Assembly (NCBI GenBank): GCA_016703025.1 | Contig: JADJCV010000004.1 | Location: 2,483,501 to 2,547,500 of the forward strand | DNA length: 64,000 nucleotides | Origin: Candidatus Avedoeria danica | Lineage (GTDB): Bacteria > Chloroflexota > Anaerolineae > Epilineales > Epilineaceae | Reading direction: 5' to 3' | Shown here: positions 42,261 through 50,413 of the stretch, in pieces | Layout of the letters: every line of letters starts with the position of its first letter | Numbering within the stretch: position 1 is the stretch's first letter | Position numbers and translations under genes: made by a program | Notes under the pieces: generated by a model | Databases searched by the model: none | What the model was told of the DNA's origin: nothing | What the model saw: only the letters and a program-made list of their open reading frames with translations

Positions 42261-42300
42261 ACGATTCGAACGCGAATCGTCTAAACGATTGTACGATTCG
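42261..42300. repeat. ACGATTCG inverted/direct repeat cluster
   Basis: ACGATTCG-AACG-CGAATCGT at 42261-42280 is a palindrome, and ACGATTCG recurs at 42293-42300. TGATTCGATTCG occurs just upstream at 42188-42199. The 290-bp gap before the ATPase is noticeably A/T-richer than the rest of the window. A CTAACG/CGTTAG pair at about 42440-42456 lies next to the gene start. Confidence 0.5.
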
Positions 42301-42478
42301 CGATGGATTTCGGCGCCCGACACCGAGGCATGCTCTGGAGTGCCGCTGACCGGCATTGGCAGACGAGCGGCTTCGGGCACAGGCGGCGAGGGCTATCTGG
42401 TCACGCGTACGGCGCCGACCAGCCCTCGTCCATGAAGATCTAACGGGTCGCGTTAGCTTTTCATGGTACACTTCCCTC

Positions 42479-43642
42479 ATGATCCTGGATCGTCCCCGCC
42501 TGCTAAGCACCCTACGAGCCGCGCTCGAGCGCCGGCCGGTCGTGGTATTGACCGGGCCGCGGCAGTGCGGGAAGACCACGCTCGCGCGGCAGTTCCTCGA
42601 TCCGACGGCGCCCACGTACTTCGACTTGGAAGATCCGCGTACACGTGCCCTGTTCGAGGAACCGATGACGGCGCTCGAGCGGCTCAGCGGTCTCGTGGTC
42701 ATCGACGAGGTGCAACGGGCTCCGGACCTTTTCCCCCTGCTGCGCGTGCTCGCGGATCGGCGTCCGCTGCCGGCGCGCTTCCTCATCCTCGGGAGCGCGT
42801 CGGGAGAGCTGCTGCATCAGAGCTCCGAGAGCCTCGCTGGCCGCGTGGAGCACGTGCGCATGGGGGGCTTCACGCTCGACGAGATCGACCCCGGGATCTC
42901 CAACGACCTCTGGCAGCGCGGCGGCTTCCCGGAGGCTCTGCTTGCGCCGAACGAGAACGGCTCCGTCCTCTGGCGGCGCGCCTTCATCGATACCCTGGTC
43001 GAGCGCGACCTGTCGCAGTGGGGAGTGCGGGTCCCGGCCACCGCAATGCGCCGCTTCTGGACGATGGTGGCGCACTACCATGGCCAGGTGTGGAACAACG
43101 CCGATCCAGCGCGTGCCCTCGGCGTGAGCGAGCCCACGGTGCGCCGGTACCTAGATGTGCTGACCGACGCGATGGTCCTCCGCCAACTGCAGCCGTGGCA
43201 TGCGAACCTGCGCAAGCGGCAAGTCAAGTCCCCCAAGGTCTACGTGCGGGACTCGGGGCTGCTCCACGAGCTCCTCGGCATCGAGGACCACGGCGCACTG
43301 CTGCACCACCCCAAGCTGGGGGCCTCGTGGGAGGGCTTCGCCATCGAGCAGGTGCTGGCCACCGAGCCCCACACGGAGGCGGCGTTCTGGGCGACCCACC
43401 AAGGCGCCGAGATCGACCTGTTGCTCCGATGCCGGGGTATGCTGTTCGGCGTCGAGTGCAAGCGCATCGACGCGCCGCGCATGACGCCGTCCATCCGGAT
43501 CGCCTTGGAGGACTTAGGGCTAGATCGTGTGGCCGTAGTGTATCCCGGGGACCGGCGGTATTCCCTGGCGGACCGAGTGGAGGCCGTACCGCTGGCGACG
43601 CTCGCCCGGCCGGGGCGGCTCTTTGAGGAGGAATTCGGGTGA
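42479..43642 (+). CDS. AAA ATPase with DUF4143 (archaeal/bacterial ATPase-fold) domain
   Basis: The 387-residue protein has a Walker A GPRQCGKTTLARQFLD (residues 26-41), Walker B LVVIDEVQRAPDLFPLLRVL and LILGSASGELLHQ (sensor-like). The DUF4143 C-terminal nuclease-like domain has a VYVRDSGLLHELLGI stretch, and further on GAEIDLLLRCRGMLFGVECKR with E and K in PD-(D/E)xK-like spacing. Such ATPases are common accessory genes of unclear role, some linked to toxin-antitoxin or defence loci. The start at 42479 is fixed by protein similarity. Its TGA stop overlaps the next gene's GTG as GTGA, so the two are coupled. Confidence 0.85.
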   Translation: MILDRPRLLSTLRAALERRPVVVLTGPRQCGKTTLARQFLDPTAPTYFDLEDPRTRALFEEPMTALERLSGLVVIDEVQRAPDLFPLLRVLADRRPLPARFLILGSASGELLHQSSESLAGRVEHVRMGGFTLDEIDPGISNDLWQRGGFPEALLAPNENGSVLWRRAFIDTLVERDLSQWGVRVPATAMRRFWTMVAHYHGQVWNNADPARALGVSEPTVRRYLDVLTDAMVLRQLQPWHANLRKRQVKSPKVYVRDSGLLHELLGIEDHGALLHHPKLGASWEGFAIEQVLATEPHTEAAFWATHQGAEIDLLLRCRGMLFGVECKRIDAPRMTPSIRIALEDLGLDRVAVVYPGDRRYSLADRVEAVPLATLARPGRLFEEEFG

Positions 43643-44511
43643 ACGCCGACGCGCCCAGCGGCGTAAGCGGGGAATCGAGCCGCACCGAAGTGCCGCCACC
43701 GAGCCTTTGGCCCCATGCCGCCACCCCCCTCTACGACACCATCGGCCGCACCTACGCCCACCACCGCCGCCCCGACCCCCGCATCGGCGCCCGCCTGACG
43801 GCCGCCCTCGCCGGCGCCCGCTCGGTCCTCAACGTCGGCGCCGGAACGGGCTCCTACGAGCCCACCGACCGCCCCGTCGTCGCGGTCGAACCATCGACCG
43901 TCATGCTCGCCCAGCGCCCGCCCGGCACCGCCCCGGCCGTGCGCGCCCGCGCCGAGGCGCTGCCGTTCCCGGACCGGGCCTTCGACGCCGTGCTGGCCGT
44001 CCTCACGCTCCACCACTGGACGGATCGTGCGGCCGGGCTCGCCGAGTGCGCGCGCGTGGCGCGCGAGCGCGTCGTGCTACTCACGTTCGACCCGGAGGCC
44101 GGCGGCTTCTGGCTCACGCGCGACTACCTGCCGCAGTTCGCGGCGGCGGACCGGCGGGTCTTCCCGCCCATAGCGGCGTACGCCGAGGCGTTCGGCGCCG
44201 GCGTGCGTGTCGAGGTCGAGGCCGTACCGGTCCCACGTGACTGCGTCGACGGCTTCCTCGGCGCGTACTGGGCGCGGCCCGCGGCGTACCTCGACCCGGC
44301 GGTGCGGGCCGGGATCTCGTCGTTCGCGAGCCTGGGGACCGAGGCGGGCTTGGAGCGCCTGCGCGGTGATCTGGCGTCCGGGGTGTGGGAGGAGCGGCAC
44401 CGGGATGTACTTGGGGTGGACGAGCTGGACATCGGGTATCGGCTGGTCGTGGCCGAACGGAGGTCTCTGGCGGACGGGGCGGCCCGGACATCCGCCAAGC
44501 CGCGGCAGTAA
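43639..44511 (+). CDS. class I SAM-dependent methyltransferase
   Basis: The 290-residue protein has motif I VLNVGAGTGSYEP near residue 65, post-I VVAVEPSTVMLAQ, motif II FDAVLAVLTLHHWTDRAAGLAECARVARERVVLLTFD, and a C-terminal extension of 100 residues. It belongs to the Methyltransf_11 type. AGGAGG eight bases before the GTG at 43639 together with the GTGA overlap shows translational coupling to the ATPase gene. Substrate unknown; small molecule or protein are both possible. Confidence 0.88.
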   Translation: MNADAPSGVSGESSRTEVPPPSLWPHAATPLYDTIGRTYAHHRRPDPRIGARLTAALAGARSVLNVGAGTGSYEPTDRPVVAVEPSTVMLAQRPPGTAPAVRARAEALPFPDRAFDAVLAVLTLHHWTDRAAGLAECARVARERVVLLTFDPEAGGFWLTRDYLPQFAAADRRVFPPIAAYAEAFGAGVRVEVEAVPVPRDCVDGFLGAYWARPAAYLDPAVRAGISSFASLGTEAGLERLRGDLASGVWEERHRDVLGVDELDIGYRLVVAERRSLADGAARTSAKPRQ

Positions 44512-44567
44512 CGGTTCGTGACGCTGCGATGGCGGGAGTCATGACCTCGGGCAAGATGGAGGGTAGG

Positions 44568-45023
44568 ATGGCCGTCAGCTCCGCTGATACGAAGGACACA
44601 CCGGAGGCCCAGCTTCGATCCCTGATCGAGAAGTTCGATCCCAAGGACCAGACGCTCATCCGCGCCGTCCGTGCCGCTGTGCGCAAGCGGCTGCCGACCG
44701 CCAACGAGCTGTTGTACGACTACAAGAGCCACTTCGTCATCGGCTATTCGCCGACGGAGCGTCCCACGGATGGAATCGCCTCCATCGCTGCGCGCGTCGA
44801 CGGCGTGCGGCTGTACCTCATGCATGGACCTCAGTTGCCCGACCCGAAGAAGCTGCTGATGGGATCGGGCAAGCAAGTCCGCTTCATCCGGGTGGAGGCG
44901 TCCGGCACGTTGGCGGATCCGGACGTTGAGGCGCTGATCGCCGCTGCGATCGACCTGGCCGAGGTTCCTCTGGCAACCGAGGGGTGTGGCCGGCTCATCG
45001 TTCGGACGACTGCCGTTAAGTAG
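44568..45023 (+). CDS. DUF1801-family protein
   Basis: The 151-residue protein resembles DUF1801 (YdhG/YjbR-like) proteins: AQLRSLIEKFDPKDQTLIRAVRAAVRKRL, then LYDYKSHFVIGYSPTERPTDGIASIAARVDGVRLYLMHG and GSGKQVRFIRVEASGTL. GGAGG five bases before the ATG at 44568 chooses it over three upstream in-frame ATGs. The gene lies 56 bases after the methyltransferase. Function unknown; the family binds nothing well established. Confidence 0.78.
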   Translation: MAVSSADTKDTPEAQLRSLIEKFDPKDQTLIRAVRAAVRKRLPTANELLYDYKSHFVIGYSPTERPTDGIASIAARVDGVRLYLMHGPQLPDPKKLLMGSGKQVRFIRVEASGTLADPDVEALIAAAIDLAEVPLATEGCGRLIVRTTAVK

Positions 45024-45032
45024 CGGACTCAG

Positions 45033-45056
45033 ATGGGCGGCCCCGCTCGCTGCCGC
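45033..45056. terminator. possible bidirectional terminator between convergent genes
   Basis: GGGCGGC (45033-45039) and GCCGCCC (45050-45056) form a 7-bp stem in the 50-bp gap between the DUF1801 and antiporter stop codons. There is no clear T-tract, so the call is weak. Confidence 0.3.
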
Positions 45057-45073
45057 CCGGCCGATCGTTGCCC

Positions 45074-46288
45074 TCAGACGCCCCCCGGCCGCAGGAGCCA
45101 CCGCACCGCCGGCCCCGTCATCCCCGTCGTCACCACCGCCATCACCACCAGGATCGCAAAGAGCGTCGGCGACAGAATCCCGAGCGCGAGGCCGACGTCC
45201 AGGACGATGAGCTCCATCAGCCCGCGCGTGTTCATCAGCGCGCCCACCAGCGCCGCGTCGCGCCACGCCAACCCGCCCAGCCGCGCGCCGGCCAGCGCGC
45301 CGGCCACCTTGCCGGCGGTGGCGACGGCGATGACGACGGCCGTGACGAGCCAGAGGTCGGCGCCCGTCACGAGGTCGATGCGGGTGCGCATGCCGGTGGA
45401 CGCAAAGAACGCCGGCAGCAGGACGCCCACGACCGCCGGCGCCAGCGCGCGCGGCAGGGCGCGCGCGGCCGGGGCGTCGTGGGGCACGACGGCGCCGATG
45501 GCGAAGGCGCCGAACAGGGCGTGGATCCCGATCGCCTCGGTCACCGCCGCGGCGGCAAGGGCGAGCGCGACGAGCACAGGGACGGCCGCGCCGTCGGACG
45601 CGTCGGCGGCGGACCGCCCCAGCCAAGCCCGCAGTGCCGGGCGGACCAGCCCGACGACCGCCGCGACGAACACGGCCGCCCCCGCCACGACCGCCAGTCC
45701 CTCGCCCGGCCGCGCCGTCGCCAGGCCGACGACGACGGCCAGCAGGCACCACGCCGCCACGTCGCCCAGCGCCGCCGCGCCGAGGGAGATCCGGCCGATG
45801 TCGGTGTCCGCCAGGCCCCGATCGGCCAGGATGCGGGCGAGGACCGGGAAGGCCGTCACGGCCAGTGCCACGCCGAGGAACAGCGCGAACGGCAGCAGCG
45901 TGACGCCGGACGGGGCGAAGCGACCGTGGAGCACCACGGCCAAGCCGGCGCCGAGGATGAACGGGACGGCCGTGCCCAGCGCCGCGACGAGCCCGGCGGC
46001 CGTCCGCTGCCGGCCACGGAGCGCACCGAGGTCGAGCTCGAGACCAACGAGGAACATGTAGAGGACGACGCCGAGCTGGGCGACGATCCCCAGCGCCGGC
46101 GCCGCTTCCGGCGGGAGGAGCCGGCCGGCGAGCGCCGCCCCGAGCACGGACGGCCCGAGGACGATCCCGGCCACGATCTCGCCGATCACGGGCGGCTGGC
46201 CGACGCGGGCGAGGAGCCGGCCGAAAACGCGGCCGACGACGAGGATCGCGGCGAGCGTGAGCAGGACGTGGAACAGGATGGACGTCAA
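45074..46288 (-). CDS. CPA2-type cation:proton antiporter
   Basis: The 404-residue membrane protein has 12-13 predicted helices. Family landmarks are GQPPVIGEIVAGIVLGPSVLG, LVGLELDLGALRGR, FPVLARILADRGLADTDIGRISLGAAALGDVAAW and LMNTRGLMELIVLDVGLALGIL. The double Asp of CPA2 antiporters reads Gly-Asp here (LGDVAAW), so one ion-binding Asp is kept. It probably exchanges K+ or Na+ for H+. It begins at a TTG (46288) overlapping the ruvC stop as TTGA; no better start exists. No regulatory NAD-binding (TrkA) domain is attached. Confidence 0.85.
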   Translation of the reverse strand: MTSILFHVLLTLAAILVVGRVFGRLLARVGQPPVIGEIVAGIVLGPSVLGAALAGRLLPPEAAPALGIVAQLGVVLYMFLVGLELDLGALRGRQRTAAGLVAALGTAVPFILGAGLAVVLHGRFAPSGVTLLPFALFLGVALAVTAFPVLARILADRGLADTDIGRISLGAAALGDVAAWCLLAVVVGLATARPGEGLAVVAGAAVFVAAVVGLVRPALRAWLGRSAADASDGAAVPVLVALALAAAAVTEAIGIHALFGAFAIGAVVPHDAPAARALPRALAPAVVGVLLPAFFASTGMRTRIDLVTGADLWLVTAVVIAVATAGKVAGALAGARLGGLAWRDAALVGALMNTRGLMELIVLDVGLALGILSPTLFAILVVMAVVTTGMTGPAVRWLLRPGGV

Positions 46289-46773
46289 CGCGGAAGCCGC
46301 CCGAGCTGCACGTGCGCCAGCGCGATCGCGACCGCGTCGGCCGCGTCGTCCGGGCGGGGGATGCTGCTGAGCCGCAGGAGCAGCTTGACCATCTCCTGCA
46401 TCTGCCGCTTGTCGGCCGCGCCGTAGCCCGTCAGCGCCTGCTTCACAACGTTCGGCTTGTACTCCGCGATGTCGAGCCCGGCCTGCGCCGCCGCCAGCAG
46501 GATCACGCCGCGCGCCTGGCCGACGGTGATGCCGGTCGTGATGTTCGACGAGAAGAACAGCTCCTCGATCGCGACGACGTCCGGGCGGAGGTCGACGATC
46601 AGCGACTCGACGGCGGCGTGGATCTCTCGCAGCCGATCGGGCATCGGCGTGGTCGGCGCCGTGCGGATGACGCCGTGTTCGACGAGGATGATCTCGTCGG
46701 GGCGCTGCGGCATGCCGTCGAGGAGGGCGTAGCCCGTCGTGGCGGTGCCGGGGTCGATGCCCAGGACGCGCAT
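46285..46773 (-). CDS. ruvC: crossover junction endodeoxyribonuclease RuvC
   Basis: RuvC cleaves Holliday junctions during recombination. The 162-residue protein carries the acidic catalytic residues at Asp7 (MRVLGIDPGTATTGYALLDG), Glu70 (VAIEELFF), and Asp143 and Asp146 (PDDAADAVAIALAH), in the usual spacing. The central GQARGVILLAAAQAGLDIAEYKPNVVKQALTGYGAADKRQM stretch is typical. It sits 21 bases after yebC, the classical yebC-ruvC pair, and its stop codon overlaps the next start. ruvA and ruvB are not in this window. Confidence 0.95.
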   Translation of the reverse strand: MRVLGIDPGTATTGYALLDGMPQRPDEIILVEHGVIRTAPTTPMPDRLREIHAAVESLIVDLRPDVVAIEELFFSSNITTGITVGQARGVILLAAAQAGLDIAEYKPNVVKQALTGYGAADKRQMQEMVKLLLRLSSIPRPDDAADAVAIALAHVQLGRLPR

Positions 46774-46794
46774 AACGCTACGGAGACGCGGGTC

Positions 46795-47547
46795 TCACGC
46801 CGCGTCGAACGCCATCGCCGCCTCGTCGCTGATGTTCAGGTTGGACCAAACGCGGTCGACATCGTCCAGGCTTTCGAGCTTGTCGATGAACTTCAGGATC
46901 TGGAGCGTGTCGGGCACGTCGAGCTCGACCATGACGGAAGGGATCATCGCCAGCTCGGCCTCGGTGGTGTCGTAGCCGGCAGCCGCGAGGGCATTCTTCA
47001 CGCGCGCGAAGTCCTCGACCTCGGTGTAGACCGTGACGACATCGTCGTCCGCCTCGACGTCGACGGCGCCGGCGTCGATCGCCGCCATCGTCACGACCTC
47101 GGGATCGAGGCCCTCGGCCGGGATGGCGATCGTGCCGCGCTGCGCGAACTGCCAGGCGACGCTGTTGGACTCGCCGATGCTGCACGAATGGCGGGAGAAG
47201 ACGCTGCGGACCTCGCCGACCGTGCGGGTGCGGTTGTCCGTCGTGCAGTCGACGAGGACGGCGACGCCGTTCATCGCATAGCCCTCGTAGATCACGCGCT
47301 CGACGATGATCGACCCGCCCTCACCGGTTCCGCGGGCGATCGCGCGGTCGATGTTGTCCTTGGGCATGTTGCCGGCCCGCGCCTTGTCCATCGCCAAGCG
47401 CAGGTTGAAGTTCATATCCGGGTTCCCGCCGCCTTCCCGGGCCGCAACGGTGATCGCACGTGCCAGCTTGGTGAAGCCGGCGCCGCGCGCCTTGTCGTTG
47501 CGCTCCTTCTTGTGCTTGATGTTCGCCCATTTGGAGTGACCGGACAT
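46795..47547 (-). CDS. YebC/PmpR family transcriptional regulator
   Basis: This 250-residue YebC/TACO1-family protein starts MSGHSKWANIKHKKERNDKA and contains NPDMNFNLRLAMDKARAGNMPKDNIDRAI and GVAVLVDCTTDNRTRTVGEVRSVFSRHSCSIGES. The family includes proposed DNA-binding regulators and, for TACO1 and recent bacterial members, factors that help ribosomes translate polyproline. GGAGG eight bases before the ATG at 47547 fixes the start. It is the first gene of a yebC-ruvC-antiporter cluster. Confidence 0.95.
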   Translation of the reverse strand: MSGHSKWANIKHKKERNDKARGAGFTKLARAITVAAREGGGNPDMNFNLRLAMDKARAGNMPKDNIDRAIARGTGEGGSIIVERVIYEGYAMNGVAVLVDCTTDNRTRTVGEVRSVFSRHSCSIGESNSVAWQFAQRGTIAIPAEGLDPEVVTMAAIDAGAVDVEADDDVVTVYTEVEDFARVKNALAAAGYDTTEAELAMIPSVMVELDVPDTLQILKFIDKLESLDDVDRVWSNLNISDEAAMAFDAA

Positions 47548-47708
47548 GGCATGAACCTCCCGAAGAACGATCGACGGGGGATTCTACGGTGGGGGCGGGC
47601 GGATGCCAAGGCGTGGCGCGCCCAGGCTGGTACGGGTGCTTGAATCGCCAAGCGTTCATCACGCTCCGATGAAAGCTTCACTTCTCGCGGAATCACGTTG
47701 CGCGTCCC

Positions 47709-47729
47709 AGCGATGAAGGCTTCATCGCT
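47709..47729. repeat. 21-bp palindrome upstream of yebC
   Basis: AGCGATGAAG-G-CTTCATCGCT is a 10-bp perfect inverted repeat around a single G, with a weaker copy GATGAAAGCTTCA about 40 bases away (47668-47681). It lies about 170 bases before the yebC start, in the 279-bp gap between ftsK and yebC. Confidence 0.55.
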
Positions 47730-47806
47730 GCCCTTTGAAAACCTCATCGCACTACGGAGTCGAAGGACGTTCCGGTCGGCTCCGAGCACCGCGGTGCGGA
47801 CGTCAC

Positions 47807-47826
47807 GGGCGACGCATGCGTCGCCC
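47807..47826. repeat. GGGCG-ended palindrome, family copy 3
   Basis: GGGCGACGCA and its exact reverse complement, a 20-bp perfect palindrome, are followed by CTAC. It abuts the ftsK stop codon: the TAG at 47829-47827 is read from the CTAC part of the element. This is the same family as 5107 and 26752. Confidence 0.8.
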
Positions 47827-50397
47827 CTACGTGTCGTCGTTCACCCACGACAGGTCGTCGTCCCCGCCTTCCTCGTCGCCATCGCCATCCCCCCCGTCGT
47901 CGCCCCCCCGCGCCCCGAACACGCGCGGCCGTCCCCCCTGTTGTCCCCCCTGTTGCCGCCCCGCGGACGCCACGTACCCCTCCCCCGCCAGCCGCTCCAT
48001 CAGCTCCTTCGCCCGGCTGAACGGCACCTTGAGCCGCCGCTGCAGGAGCGACGCGTTCACCCCGGACTCGCGCTCGGCCACGGCGACGGCGGCCTGGTAG
48101 AGGTCCTCGTCGGGGTCCTCGCCCGGGATCAGGTCGAGCCACGGCGGCAATCGGCCGGGGGCGGGCCAGGCACCGGACGACCAGAAGGCCATCAGGCGCG
48201 CCTGCTCGTCGTCGTTGATGAACGCGCCCTGGATCCGGCGCGGCCGCGGCGCGTCGGGCGCCTGGAAGAGCATGTCGCCGCGGCCGAGGAGGGCTTCGGC
48301 GCCCGGCGCGTCCAGGATGACGCGCGAGTCCGTGGCGCTGGCGACGGCGAAGGCGATGCGGGCCGGGAAGTTCGCCTTGATCGTCCCGGTCAGCACGTCG
48401 GTCGACGGGCGCTGCGTGGCGACGATCAGGTGCAGGCCGACGGCGCGCGCTTTTTGGGCGATCCGGACGAGCTCGGGTTCGACGTCGGCACCGAGCTGGA
48501 GGATGAGGTCGGCCAGCTCGTCGATGACGGTGACGATGACGGGCTCCGGCGGCGTGCCGGCGGGCAGCGCGCGGTTGTAGGCCTTGAGGTCGCGCACGCC
48601 GACGCGCGCGAGCGCCTCGTAGCGGCGCTCCATCTCCGCCACCAGCCAGCGCAGCGCCCCGACGACCTCCGGCGCGTCCGTGATCGCCGGCGCCAGCAAG
48701 TGCGGCGCCTTGCCCCAGCGCGAGAGCTCGACGCGCTTCGGGTCCACGAGCACGAGGCGGAGGCTCTCGGGCGTGTTCCGGAAGAGCAGGCACGCCAGGA
48801 TCGTGTTCAGCCCGACGCTCTTGCCGCTGCCCGTCGAGCCAGCGATCAGGAGGTGCGGCAACCGCGCCAGGTCGGCGACGGCGACCGCGCCGGCGACGTC
48901 CCGCCCGAGCGCGATGAGCAGCGGGTTGTCGCGCGCCGCCTGACGGTACGTCCGGTCCTGGAGCAAGGCGCGCAGCCCGACGGCGGCCGTCTCGGCGTTC
49001 GGCACCTCGATCCCGACCATCGCCCGCCCCGGGATCGGCGCCTCGATGCGGATCGTCGGCGCGGCGAGCGCCAGCGCCAGGTCGTGTTTGAGCTGCGCGA
49101 TCCGCGCCACCGGCACCCGCCGCTTCTCGCCGCCCCGCTCGACGTACCCCGGCACGACGCCGAACCGCGTCACCGTCGGCCCGACCTCGATGTCGACGAC
49201 CTCGGACGGCACGCCAAGCGAGGCGAGCGTCGTCTCGATCTTGCGCGCCGTCGCCCGCAGGCCATCGGCGTCCGTCGCGACACCCGTCGCCTCGTCCAGG
49301 AGGGAGAGCTCGGGCAGCGCGTCGCCGCGAACGACACGGCGGATCCCGCTGTCCGCGGCTGCAGAGCCCATGGCGGTGCGGACCTTCAGCGGACGCGAGG
49401 GGGATGACGGTGCGGCGGTGCCCGTCGGCGGGGTCGCGGGGGAGGCGGGGCTCGTCGACGGACCGGAGGGTGTGGCGGACGGTCCGGTGCCGGTCGGCGG
49501 TGCCGCCGTCGGATGCGCCACAGTCGGATGCGCGGCAGTCGGATGCGCCGCAGTCGGCTGAACGGACGGCCCTTGGCCCGCACCGGAACGAAGCGCTGGG
49601 GCGGGTCTCAACCCCGCCCTCCTCGCCTCCTCCGCCGGCAAAGTGCCTCGCGCTTGCTGGGCCAACGTTCCGTGCGACGCGCTCCTCGACGCCGGGCCGC
49701 CGCCCGACTGAATCCCGCCGGCCGGCGGGAGGGCCACCTGTCGTCCAGCCGCCGCCGGCGGCTTGGGCGGCGTCCAATCCGCCTCGTCTTCGTCTTCGTC
49801 GTCGTCGTCGCGCCCGCCGGCGACGGTGTCCAGGTAGGCGGCCACCGCCGCGCCGCCCGAGAACGCAAGCAGCGTCGCCGCGACGCCGACGAGCATCCAG
49901 AGTGCGACGGCGCCCAGCTGGCCGGCCAGCCGGCGCGCGCCGAACAGCATCGCCCAGCCGAGGCCGCCGCCTGCCCCCCAGTCGCCCGGCACATCGCTGC
50001 CGGTGGCGGCCGACAGCAGCGCCAGCGCCGCCAGGGCACCGACCTCCGCCGCCAGCGCCCGCCCCCACGGCACGTCGATCAGCGGCGCGTTGCGGCGGCG
50101 GACGAGCCAGACGCCCGCCACGACGGCCGCCAGCGCCACCGGCAGCGCGCCGAGGCCGAAACCGACGCGCAGCGTGCGGTAGGGCGTCGTCCAGGCGGTG
50201 AACAGGGACACGAGCGGCACACCGCCGATTGCGACGAGCGCCGCGCCGAGGCATCCGAGCGCGGGCGGCCGCCCAGCGGCCTCCGGCGGGGCACCGCCCG
50301 GTGCCATCGTGCCCGGTGCACCACGGCCCGGTGCCGCCCCGCCCGGCGCGGAGCGGGGCGGTTGGACGGCCGGCGGTGTGGCGGCGGGCAGTCGCAT
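47827..50397 (-). CDS. ftsK: FtsK/SpoIIIE family DNA translocase
   Basis: The 856-residue protein pumps chromosomal DNA through the division septum. It has four predicted N-terminal membrane helices (residues 50-190), an acidic stretch (DDDDEDEDEADW), a Pro/Ala/Thr linker with tandem repeats, and a motor domain with Walker A IAGSTGSGKSVGLN and Walker B LRLVLVDPKRVELSRW, then FINDDEQARLMAFWSSG. The C-terminal gamma winged-helix region ends LLQRRLKVPFSRAKELMERLAGEGYVAS. The ATG at 50397 is 16 bases after the NuoN-like stop. The stop codon lies inside a dispersed palindrome. Confidence 0.94.
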   Translation of the reverse strand: MRLPAATPPAVQPPRSAPGGAAPGRGAPGTMAPGGAPPEAAGRPPALGCLGAALVAIGGVPLVSLFTAWTTPYRTLRVGFGLGALPVALAAVVAGVWLVRRRNAPLIDVPWGRALAAEVGALAALALLSAATGSDVPGDWGAGGGLGWAMLFGARRLAGQLGAVALWMLVGVAATLLAFSGGAAVAAYLDTVAGGRDDDDEDEDEADWTPPKPPAAAGRQVALPPAGGIQSGGGPASRSASHGTLAQQARGTLPAEEARRAGLRPAPALRSGAGQGPSVQPTAAHPTAAHPTVAHPTAAPPTGTGPSATPSGPSTSPASPATPPTGTAAPSSPSRPLKVRTAMGSAAADSGIRRVVRGDALPELSLLDEATGVATDADGLRATARKIETTLASLGVPSEVVDIEVGPTVTRFGVVPGYVERGGEKRRVPVARIAQLKHDLALALAAPTIRIEAPIPGRAMVGIEVPNAETAAVGLRALLQDRTYRQAARDNPLLIALGRDVAGAVAVADLARLPHLLIAGSTGSGKSVGLNTILACLLFRNTPESLRLVLVDPKRVELSRWGKAPHLLAPAITDAPEVVGALRWLVAEMERRYEALARVGVRDLKAYNRALPAGTPPEPVIVTVIDELADLILQLGADVEPELVRIAQKARAVGLHLIVATQRPSTDVLTGTIKANFPARIAFAVASATDSRVILDAPGAEALLGRGDMLFQAPDAPRPRRIQGAFINDDEQARLMAFWSSGAWPAPGRLPPWLDLIPGEDPDEDLYQAAVAVAERESGVNASLLQRRLKVPFSRAKELMERLAGEGYVASAGRQQGGQQGGRPRVFGARGGDDGGDGDGDEEGGDDDLSWVNDDT
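49493..49552 (-). repeat. 15-bp tandem repeat encoding HPTAA in the FtsK linker
   Basis: Units of the type GTCGGATGCGCCGCA begin at 49493 (divergent), 49508, 49523 and 49538, coding on the minus strand for (HPTAA)n between the membrane and motor domains. A partial fifth unit follows at 49553. Confidence 0.85.
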
Positions 50398-50413
50398 CGT
50401 GGTCCGGCGGCGT

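Noticed and set aside
42189..42478. Integrase or att site before the ATPase gene
   Set aside because: There is no recombinase gene, no tRNA and no direct repeats at the ends of the region, so a genomic island boundary could not be supported.
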